A program made the position numbers and the translations under genes. This document shows, one piece after another, positions 39,179 to 46,284 of a DNA stretch of 46,284 nucleotides. Under the pieces are notes generated by a model. It did no database searches. It was not told the origin of the DNA and saw nothing but the letters and a program-made list of their open reading frames with translations. Position 1 is the stretch's first letter, and every line of letters starts with the position of its first letter. Location: NCBI RefSeq assembly GCF_028288225.1, contig NZ_JAQBOC010000042.1, forward strand, positions 1-46,284, written 5' to 3'. The DNA comes from Mucilaginibacter sp. Lineage in GTDB: Bacteria; Bacteroidota; Bacteroidia; Sphingobacteriales; Sphingobacteriaceae.

Positions 39179-41329
39179 ATGACTAATGACACAATGACCA
39201 AAGGAATGAGCCGGATAGACGGGCGGTTAAAGGTTACAGGGGCAGCCCGGTATTCTGCAGAGTTTACCCCTGCCGGAATGGTTTATGGGGTGCTGGTGGG
39301 CAGTGCCATAACTAAGGGCAGCATCCGGTTGATAGATACCAAAGCGGCTGAACGAGCGCCTGGTGTTTTGAAGGTTATTACTTATTTAAACTCGCCAAAA
39401 GTGGCTGGTTACCAGGTTGAGCCAGGCAAGCCGGAACCGGCTAAAGGAACGTATAAGCTATTTTATAATAACAAGATCCTGTTTAACGGACAGCCCATAG
39501 CCATTGTTGTTGCAGATACTTTTGAGCGGGCCCTGTTTGCTGCATCATTAGTTAAGGCGCAATACAACGCCGATAAGCATCATACCAATCTTAGGGATAA
39601 TGCCGCCAAAGCTTTTGCCCCAGAGGGCGACGGCCAGACAAAGCGCGGAACGGTTGATGCCTGGAAAACTGCCCCGGTAAAAATTGAGCAGGAATACATT
39701 ATCCCATCCGAGGTGCACAGCCCAATGGAGCTGCATGCCATTATTGCAAAATGGGAGGCTGATGATAGGCTTACCATGTGGACAAAAACCCAGGGGGTAC
39801 AGGATACCCGCGATGGGATTGCCAATATATTTAAGCTTCCTAAGGACAATATCCAGGTAAACTCAAAGTTTGTAGGCGGTGCCTTTGGCAGCGCGTTACA
39901 GGTTTGGCCGCATGAGGTTGCCGCAATTATAGCTGCAAAGGTGGTTAAGCGGCCGGTTAAGCTGCTGCTTGGCAGGGCCGATATGTTTACCTCGGTAGGT
40001 TACCGCCCTTATACCTGGCAAAAAATAGGAATTGGCGCTACTGCAGATGGAAAGCTGGTAGGCATAACCCATGAAGCCATAGGCCAAACATCAACCTACG
40101 AAGATTTTAACGAAGGGCCAATAGGTGTGAGCAGGTCCACTTATGCATGCCCCAATGTAAATACCATTTATAAGCTTGCCGCACTTGATATCGGCTCACC
40201 AACATGGATGCGCGGGCCGGGAGAAGCAACCGGCGCTTTTGCGCTCGAATCGGCACTGGATGAGATCTCTTATGAGCTGAAAATCGACCCGATAGAGCTC
40301 CGCCTGAAAAACTATGCCGAAACCGACCCGGAGAGCGGCAAACCTTTTTCGAGCAAGTTTTTGAATGAGGCCTATAAGTTGGGGGCTGATGGTATTGGCT
40401 GGAACGACAGGAATGCCAAACCGGCATCGGTTACAAAAGATGGCTGGATGGTTGGCTATGGAATGGGGGGCGGCATGTTTGGCGCCTATCGTGACAAAGC
40501 AGCTGCAAAAGCAATAATGATGGCTGACGGAACACTGATTATACAAACGGCTGTAAGTGATATTGGCCCGGGTACAGGCACAGCAATGGTAACCATAGCA
40601 TCCGAAATTATGGGCATCCCTGCAGAAAAGATCAGGTTTGATATGGGCGATTCGTCATTACCACAGGCGCCAAGCCAGGGTGGTTCGGCAACTACGGCAA
40701 CAGTAGGCTCGGCTGTTTATGCGGCGTGTACCGAGCTGAAAGAAAATTTTCAAAAATTAATAGGTAACGGCGGTACTGATCATCCTGATTATGCAGCCGT
40801 ACTAAAAAAACATAACCTGCCAAAACTGGAAGTAACCACCTCAGCAAGCGGTGGGACTGAACGCGATAAGTATGCGTTTTACTCATGGTCGGTGCATTTT
40901 ATAAAAGTGCTGGTGCACCCTTCAACTGGGGTTGTTAAGGTAGACAGAGCAGTTTGTGTGGCCGATTCGGGCCGGATAGTGAGCCCTAAAACGGCCCGCA
41001 GCCAGATAGTTGGCGGTGCTATTGGCGGGATAGGCATGGCGCTGATGGAAGAGACAGTGATAGATCATCGCTACGGCAAAATAGTGAATAACAACTTTGC
41101 CGATTACCATGTACCTGTTAATGCGGATATTCCGCAGATAGAGGCCCTTTTTGTAAACAAGCCCGATCCGTACATAAACCCGATGGGCGCCAAAGGCATG
41201 GGCGAGATCGCTTTAATAGGCATGGCCGCAGCAGTAGCTAATGCAGTATATAATGCAACCGGTAAACGGGTAAGGGAGCTGCCCATTACGCCAGATAAGC
41301 TGGTAGGGATGGATGTGGAGTTGAGTTGA
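39179..41329 (+). CDS. Molybdopterin-binding large subunit, copy 1
   Basis: A 716-residue PaoC/XdhC-like large subunit (aldehyde oxidase/xanthine dehydrogenase family) with MSRIDGRLKVTGAARYSAE, FVGGAFGSALQVWPHE, MRGPGEATGAFALESALDE, IGPGTGTAMV and GAKGMGEIALIG, where Glu676 is the catalytic general base. It has no signal peptide, as expected for a passenger of the Tat-bearing small subunit. The start could be 39179 or the Met 15 bp further on. It is the natural partner of the two upstream subunits. The gap to them is about 100 bp and holds a word repeat. Confidence 0.93.
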   Translation: MTNDTMTKGMSRIDGRLKVTGAARYSAEFTPAGMVYGVLVGSAITKGSIRLIDTKAAERAPGVLKVITYLNSPKVAGYQVEPGKPEPAKGTYKLFYNNKILFNGQPIAIVVADTFERALFAASLVKAQYNADKHHTNLRDNAAKAFAPEGDGQTKRGTVDAWKTAPVKIEQEYIIPSEVHSPMELHAIIAKWEADDRLTMWTKTQGVQDTRDGIANIFKLPKDNIQVNSKFVGGAFGSALQVWPHEVAAIIAAKVVKRPVKLLLGRADMFTSVGYRPYTWQKIGIGATADGKLVGITHEAIGQTSTYEDFNEGPIGVSRSTYACPNVNTIYKLAALDIGSPTWMRGPGEATGAFALESALDEISYELKIDPIELRLKNYAETDPESGKPFSSKFLNEAYKLGADGIGWNDRNAKPASVTKDGWMVGYGMGGGMFGAYRDKAAAKAIMMADGTLIIQTAVSDIGPGTGTAMVTIASEIMGIPAEKIRFDMGDSSLPQAPSQGGSATTATVGSAVYAACTELKENFQKLIGNGGTDHPDYAAVLKKHNLPKLEVTTSASGGTERDKYAFYSWSVHFIKVLVHPSTGVVKVDRAVCVADSGRIVSPKTARSQIVGGAIGGIGMALMEETVIDHRYGKIVNNNFADYHVPVNADIPQIEALFVNKPDPYINPMGAKGMGEIALIGMAAAVANAVYNATGKRVRELPITPDKLVGMDVELS

Positions 41330-41337
41330 TCGGGAGA

Positions 41338-41380
41338 AGTTGATTGGGTTGATTAAGTTGGATTAGGTTGATTGAGTTAA
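41338..41380. repeat. AGTTGATTG word repeat after the first large-subunit gene
   Basis: AGTTGATTG, GGTTGATTA, AGTTGGATTA, GGTTGATTG, AGTTAAG: period 9-10, starting 9 bp after the stop codon; the coding end (GAGTTGAGTTGATC) already carries the word. It is the same word family as 12590. Confidence 0.7.
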
Positions 41381-41437
41381 GAGGGGGTATGCTGAAATAT
41401 AAATTCCGGGGGAAATCCTGGAGAAATGATAAGGGGG

Positions 41438-41572
41438 ATGTCATGGTGAGGTTTTCAACGGCCTGTCATGGTGAGCTTGTCGAACCACGACGCGGGCAAA
41501 GGCCTCTGCTCCATGCTTGGGCAAGCGGATAGGCCTCTGCGCACGTCGCCCTTCGACAAACTCAGGATGACA
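41438..41572. repeat. GTCATGGTGAGCTTGTCGAA-type palindrome
   Basis: TGTCATGGTGAGCTTGTCG (from 41464) faces CGACAAACTCAGGATGACA (41554-41572), with a partial copy just before it. AGGCCTCTGC is repeated inside. From memory this is another widespread intergenic palindrome. The rest of the 41330-41715 spacer is non-coding. Confidence 0.7.
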
Positions 41573-41715
41573 TCCCATTGTAAGGTCGCTATATCCGTTG
41601 TAACGACTGTAACAATTGTACCGGGGTGAAACAAATATTACAAGCGTTACAGGATGCCAAGCTGGTTCAGCTCTTTAAAAGTTCATTTATACTACCCCTT
41701 ATATCTACTATAAGT

Positions 41716-43836
41716 ATGGAAAACAAAACAATAAGCAATACAGAAGGCCTTAGCCGTGTTGACGGCCGTCTGAAGGTTACCGGAAAAGCCAAATATTCCG
41801 CAGAATATAATGTGCAAGGTTTGGTGTATGGTGTGCTGGTTGGCAGTACGGTTGCCAAAGGCAGCATCAAAGCCATCGATACAAAAAAAGCAGAAGGCGC
41901 ACCCGGTGTACTTTCGGTGCTTACCTATTTAAATGCTCCAAAAATTCCGGGTTACCAGGTAGATAACCCTCCACCAAAAGGTCCTTTAAAAATATTTTAT
42001 AACGATCAGATCTACTTCAACGGACAGCCAATTGCCCTTGTAGTTGCTGATACATTTGAACGGGCCCTGTTTGCCGCATCGCTGGTTAGTGCCACGTATA
42101 ATGTAACTGCTCATCAAACTGAGTTGAAAACAAATATGAGCAATGGCTTTGCGCCTAGCAAGGGAAAAGATTATGTAAAAGGGCAGGAAGATGCATACAA
42201 ATCGGCTCCGATAAAAATTGAGCAGGAATATATCATCCCAACCGAAGTGCATAACCCCATGGAGCTGCATGCCATTATTGCCCGATGGGATGCCGACGAT
42301 AAAATAACCGTTTGGGATAAAACACAGGGCGTAAAATCAACCCAGAGAACTATTGCACAAGCATTTAAAGTACCGCCCGAAAATGTGCAGGTAACCTCGC
42401 CATTTGTCGGCGGCGCCTTTGGAGCCGCCCTGCGCACCTGGCCGCATGAAATTGCTGCAGTACTGGCCGCAAAAGTACTAAACAAACCGGTTAAGCTGGT
42501 GCTGAGCCGTGCCGATATGTTTACTTCGGTAGGCTATCGCCCTTATACCTGGCAAAAGGTGGGCATAGGCGCTACTGCCGATGGCAAGCTGGTAGGCATC
42601 ACCCATGAAGCTACCGGGCAAACCTCGGCTTATGAAGATTTTACGGAGGGTGTGGTTAATATCAGTCAGCTGATGTATGCCTGTCCGAATGTAAATACAA
42701 AATACCGCCTGGTATCGCTCAATGTAAATGTGCCAACGCCTATGCGTGGTCCCGGTGAGGCGACAGGAGCGTTCGCGCTTGAATCAGCGATGGATGAGCT
42801 TTCCTACGCCCTTAATATCGACCCAATAGAGCTGCGCCTTAAAAACTACGCCGATACTGATCCATCAAACAACAAGCCGTATTCGAGCAAATTTTTAAGT
42901 GATGCTTATAAGCTTGGCGCGGATAAAATAGGCTGGAGCAACCGGAGCCAGCAACCGGGTTCGGTAACCCAAAATGGCTGGCTCGCGGGCTATGGAATGG
43001 CTGCCGGCATGTTTGGCGCTCACCGCAGCTCGGCTACGGTAACGGCCAGGATGATGGCTGACGGTACACTGATATTGCAAACCGCGGTAACAGATATAGG
43101 CCCCGGTACAGGTACGGCAATGGTAACCGTGGCAGCTGAAACTATGGGCATCCCTGCTGATAAGATCAGGTTTGATATGGGCGATTCATCATTGCCGCCA
43201 TCACCAACTCAGGGCGGTTCGCAAATAACATCAACCGTAGGTTCGGCAGTGCACGATGCCTGCGAGGCGCTTAAAGAAAAGTTTAAAACCCTGGCAGGCA
43301 ACTCCAGCGCCACTGATTATACCCAGATCCTTAAACAGCAAAACCTTGACAAGCTTGAAGTAACCACCGCATCAAAAGGCGGTGAGGAACAGGGTAAATA
43401 CTCCATGTACTCATGGTCGGTACATTTTATAAAGGTGCTGGTACATCCCGCTACGGGCGTAATAAAAATTGATAAAGCAGTTTCAAGTGCAGATGCCGGA
43501 ACAATAATAAGTGCAAAAACTGCCCGCAGCCAGATGATAGGCGGTACTATTATGGGAACCGGTATGGCGTTGATGGAAGAGGCCGTGATAGATCACCGTT
43601 ATGGCCGGCTGGTAAACAATAACTTTGCCGATTACCATGTACCCGTACAGGCCGATATACCACTGGTAGAGGCATACTTTGTAAATAAACCCGACCCCAT
43701 AATTAACCCTATAGGTGCAAAAGGCATGGGCGAAATTGCCACCATAGGCGTAGCCGCAGCCATAGCCAATGCCATATACAACGCAACGGGCAAACGGGTA
43801 AGGGATTTGCCTATTACGCCTGATAAGTTGATTTAG
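41716..43836 (+). CDS. Molybdopterin-binding large subunit, copy 2
   Basis: A 706-residue paralog of the preceding gene, about 70 percent identical by eye over its whole length, with the same motifs and catalytic Glu673 in GAKGMGEIATIG. I place the start at 41716 (MENKTISNTEGLSRVDGRL); the open frame to 41626 has a GTG start and no homology. No separate FeS or FAD subunit follows, so it probably shares those encoded upstream or is an alternative large subunit. Substrate residues cannot be compared by eye reliably. Confidence 0.92.
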   Translation: MENKTISNTEGLSRVDGRLKVTGKAKYSAEYNVQGLVYGVLVGSTVAKGSIKAIDTKKAEGAPGVLSVLTYLNAPKIPGYQVDNPPPKGPLKIFYNDQIYFNGQPIALVVADTFERALFAASLVSATYNVTAHQTELKTNMSNGFAPSKGKDYVKGQEDAYKSAPIKIEQEYIIPTEVHNPMELHAIIARWDADDKITVWDKTQGVKSTQRTIAQAFKVPPENVQVTSPFVGGAFGAALRTWPHEIAAVLAAKVLNKPVKLVLSRADMFTSVGYRPYTWQKVGIGATADGKLVGITHEATGQTSAYEDFTEGVVNISQLMYACPNVNTKYRLVSLNVNVPTPMRGPGEATGAFALESAMDELSYALNIDPIELRLKNYADTDPSNNKPYSSKFLSDAYKLGADKIGWSNRSQQPGSVTQNGWLAGYGMAAGMFGAHRSSATVTARMMADGTLILQTAVTDIGPGTGTAMVTVAAETMGIPADKIRFDMGDSSLPPSPTQGGSQITSTVGSAVHDACEALKEKFKTLAGNSSATDYTQILKQQNLDKLEVTTASKGGEEQGKYSMYSWSVHFIKVLVHPATGVIKIDKAVSSADAGTIISAKTARSQMIGGTIMGTGMALMEEAVIDHRYGRLVNNNFADYHVPVQADIPLVEAYFVNKPDPIINPIGAKGMGEIATIGVAAAIANAIYNATGKRVRDLPITPDKLI

Positions 43837-43904
43837 GCTGGGGTTGTTGCAGAGGTAGTAGATGTTGAAAAACAAGGCTTGTGCAATCCCCGTCCCTGGG
43901 CTAT

Positions 43905-44165
43905 CGCGTACCCATATCTTTTTGTCAGGCATGTTTTTCTTGACCCATGGGTTCTACCTCTTTGTAGCTACTGGAAAGAAAGATATTTTGCCCCGTAGGT
44001 GGCTACCCTTTACCACCATTTCCGGCACGATGCGGATCCGATTGTTACAAATCTGACGGCTGGGTAGCCTCGATGAGGCAAAAATCTTAATCGTTATTTT
44101 TCTACAAAGCGGTAGAGCCTACGGCTCATTGTCATTCACGTGTTCTTAAAAATTGTGGGTACACG
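43905..44165. repeat. Large imperfect palindrome (~260 bp)
   Basis: Paired blocks in order: TACCCA / TGGGTA, TTCTACCTCTTTGTAG / CTACAAAGCGGTAGAG, GATATTTTGCC / GGCAAAAATC, GGCTACCC / GGGTAGCC. It fills the spacer between the molybdenum hydroxylase and beta-propeller genes. Transposase-free, it resembles a MITE or degraded element. No gene was seen in 43837-44404. Confidence 0.6.
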
Positions 44166-44404
44166 GTAGCTTCCCTGGGAGAGCGTGATATCATTAAGTT
44201 AGCAGAGCCTTACGATATGGGCCATCTTTACGCTGTATTGAGACGGGTAAACTAACTTTAACTGATCGGTTAAAACCTTCCTAACATCTATTGTTTTTCA
44301 GCTTAGGTCGATTTTAAAAAAAATTGACAATATATGTGGTTACCTTAGAGTACCCAAAACAATTCATAAAGCTTTTTAGTCATCACTTTATTCAGCCTAA
44401 AATT

Positions 44405-45430
44405 ATGAAAATCACTAAAGTAATATTTTTATTATTAGCCTTGGTTTACCCCGCAACCGAATGTGCCGCCCAGGCTACGCCTCCGCGTACGCTGCTGGCG
44501 CTTTCAAAAGGCGATCATATTCTGGCAATAATAGATCCGGGTACGCTGAAGATTATCGCACGTGTCCCGGTGGGTTCCGATCCTCATGAGGTTATCGCAT
44601 CAGCTGACGGAAAGACGGCGTATGTTTCGATCTACGGCGGCGGCAGCTTGCACGAGCTTAATGTGATCGACCTGGTGGCACAAAAGCCTTTACCCAATAT
44701 TGATACAAAGCCACTGATGGGCCCGCACGGCCTCACGTTCGTTGGCGGTAAGGTGTGGTTTAGTGCAGAGGGCGCCAAAGCCGTTGGCCGTTATGACCCC
44801 GCAACGGGTAAACTAGACTGGGCCATGGGAACAGGCCAGAACAGAACGCATATGATTTACGTAACCCCGGATGCGAAGACGGTCTGCACCACAAACGTTT
44901 CGGCAGGAACAGTCAGCATTTTGGTGGATAGCCTGATCAAGCCCACACCCAATCCGGCGGGGTTCACGCCTCCGGCGCGTCAGGACTGGGTGCAAACTGT
45001 TATCCCTGTAGGAAAAGGTTCTGAGGGGTTTGATGTTTCGCCTGATGAACGCGAGCTGTGGACCGCAGGCGCTGATGACGGCACCATTACCATTATCGAT
45101 ATCGCATCAAAAAAGGTAACCGGCACAATTGACGCGAAGGTTTTTGGGGCCAACCGGCTGAAGTTTACTCCGGATGGCAAACGGGTACTGATCACAAGCC
45201 TGCGAACGGGAGACCTGTTCGTTTATGATGCCGCATCACACCAGGAATTGAAACGGCTAAATACCGGGCGCGGCGCGGCTGGCATTTTGGTGGACGATGA
45301 CGGATCGCGCGCGTTTATCGGCTGCACAGCTGACAACTATGTGGCGATTATAAACCTCAAGACGTTAGAAGTCGCCGGGCACATTGATATACGCGGGGCA
45401 GACGGCCTGGCCTGGGCAATTCGGCCTTAG
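44405..45430 (+). CDS. YVTN/YncE-like beta-propeller protein
   Basis: A 341-residue secreted protein (signal peptide MKITKVIFLLLALVYPATECAAQ) with seven-blade style repeats: DHILAIIDPGTLKIIARVPVGSDPHEVIAS, GKTAYVSIYGGGSLHELNVIDL, GSEGFDVSPDERELWTAGADDGTITIIDIASKKVTGTID and ANRLKFTPDGKRVLITSLRTGDL. The start at 44405 is set by the signal peptide; the frame from 44324 begins with TTG. The fold binds ligands or cofactors; the function is unknown. It may be a periplasmic partner of a redox enzyme by analogy, but nothing here shows it. Confidence 0.82.
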   Translation: MKITKVIFLLLALVYPATECAAQATPPRTLLALSKGDHILAIIDPGTLKIIARVPVGSDPHEVIASADGKTAYVSIYGGGSLHELNVIDLVAQKPLPNIDTKPLMGPHGLTFVGGKVWFSAEGAKAVGRYDPATGKLDWAMGTGQNRTHMIYVTPDAKTVCTTNVSAGTVSILVDSLIKPTPNPAGFTPPARQDWVQTVIPVGKGSEGFDVSPDERELWTAGADDGTITIIDIASKKVTGTIDAKVFGANRLKFTPDGKRVLITSLRTGDLFVYDAASHQELKRLNTGRGAAGILVDDDGSRAFIGCTADNYVAIINLKTLEVAGHIDIRGADGLAWAIRP

Positions 45431-45624
45431 GATTTTTTGATGTACAAGGGTACAGTGAGAAACCGGCGCCAATAAGCACTTCAACCCGGGATTTTTATGC
45501 ATTTGCAGAGGTGCTTTTCCTTGTGAACATCTACGCTTACAATTAATTCTGCCATATCAATTTAAAAGCGCGTTGATAATAACCTTAATATCCTTCCTGA
45601 TTATCACATTGTTTTGTTGGAAGT

Positions 45625-45984
45625 ATGATTGTTATGTCTATCTTGCATTGCATGACGGAATATATTACGGTATTTAAAGACTGGGTAATCAGTTTGGGAG
45701 AAAAGCATGAGGTTGATCCTTTAGTTCTCGGCAGTTTATACCTGATCAGCAAAATAGGATTTTTTATATTTCTTGCCTGGCTCCTGAAGAATTTAAAAGT
45801 AAAAAAGGCTATTCTTATTCCCTTGCTTTTCGCCTCGCTTAGTTTTAGCCTGCCCTATCTTTACCTGGTGATCGCTGGTCGCAACATTTCAATTTGGGTG
45901 TACCTTTTTATTGGATTGATGTTCATTTATGGTGGATTTTCCATTTGGAAGAAAATTACAATAAAGCCTTCCCGGCTTAGCTAG
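45625..45984 (+). CDS. Small membrane protein, uncharacterised
   Basis: A 119-residue protein with about three membrane helices (FFIFLAWLLKN, AILIPLLFASLSFSLPYLYLVIAG, IWVYLFIGLMFIYGGFSIW). The start may be 45625, 45634 or 45652. I recognise no family. It lies 194 bp after the beta-propeller gene; that spacer shows no other feature. Confidence 0.6.
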   Translation: MIVMSILHCMTEYITVFKDWVISLGEKHEVDPLVLGSLYLISKIGFFIFLAWLLKNLKVKKAILIPLLFASLSFSLPYLYLVIAGRNISIWVYLFIGLMFIYGGFSIWKKITIKPSRLS

Positions 45985-46009
45985 TTGCTCAATGTTATTA
46001 AGTTAAGGA

Positions 46010-46220
46010 AGAAATACAGTTCCCCCTCTTTCTGTGAAGCAAAGAGTCGGCGAGCGAAGCAATGCCGGGGTGAGTCCACGCCGCCATGCATTAACGCCAA
46101 TGCATTTGCGTTAATATCGCCCGCAGATTTACCCACCCGGTCGACGCTGCGCTGGACCACCCTCCCTTCCGCAAGCGTGATCGTTGCGCAACTATTGTCA
46201 ACAATTGCGGTCGTGAGACC
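46010..46220. other. Non-coding 3' end of the window with short inverted repeats
   Basis: Contains ATTAACGC and GCGTTAAT (about 46091-46117) and GCAACTATTGTCAACAATTGC, which folds on itself. The open frame here (45985-46224) has no convincing start or composition and is not called. Confidence 0.4.
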
Positions 46221-46284
46221 ATAAAGCGTTCTTTGAAATATTGATTAAAATGATGGAATCAGGTTTATAAGGTATTGCTGGTTT

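Noticed and set aside
45985..46224. 79-residue ORF at the end of the window
   Set aside because: Overlaps inverted repeats, has atypical composition and no supporting start or homology.

Overview
The window reads as a chromosomal segment of a Bacteroidota bacterium, most likely Sphingobacteriaceae (Mucilaginibacter/Pedobacter-like). The evidence is lipoproteins with short lipoboxes and IPT/NHL domains, LytS/LytTR regulators, a 938-residue CarB, promoters of the TAnnTTTG type, little Shine-Dalgarno sequence, and spacers full of palindromic repeats. No ribosomal RNA, CRISPR array, transposase or prophage block was seen.

Layout. 1-1353: an Lrp/AsnC regulator with a palindromic candidate operator, then two tandem, unusually long tRNA-like genes and a terminator. 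1508-3937: an outer-membrane barrel and an IPT-repeat lipoprotein. 4387-6921 (minus strand): MsrA and a LytTR response regulator/LytS-type kinase pair, divergent from an S41 protease (7078-8751). 8935-15826: mostly housekeeping genes (barrel, CsbD-like protein, CtpA-type protease, HIT protein, GreA, PanD, lipoprotein), then a signal-less GH25 lysozyme. 16099-18920: an alpha/beta hydrolase between two copies of a ~122-bp structured repeat, then a Crp/Fnr-type regulator and a fatty-acid-hydroxylase-type membrane enzyme with an FNR-like box between them.

19072-26383 is a five-gene defence operon: hsdM, a HepT-type HEPN toxin, a gene fusing a MntA-type nucleotidyltransferase antitoxin to the HsdS specificity subunit, an overlapping Abi_C-like gene, and hsdR. 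It combines type I restriction with a HepT/MntA toxin-antitoxin module by physical fusion. This is the strongest candidate for a little-described system here.

26715-36841: carB, an ACP-like membrane protein, a DUF4920 protein, an NHL-repeat lipoprotein, a Nudix hydrolase, a beta-barrel protein, a helical protein and a TPM/TPM/LemA cluster. 37455-43836: a Tat-exported PaoABC-like molybdenum hydroxylase operon with two tandem large-subunit paralogs. 44405-45984: a beta-propeller protein and a small membrane protein.

Across the whole window, many spacers carry a recurrent architecture: a 7- or 9-nt word in tandem, often facing an inverted arm, starting at or overlapping a stop codon (in one case a start codon). 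Several other long nested palindromes occupy the remaining large gaps. All family assignments come from reading the translations by eye; no database search was possible.
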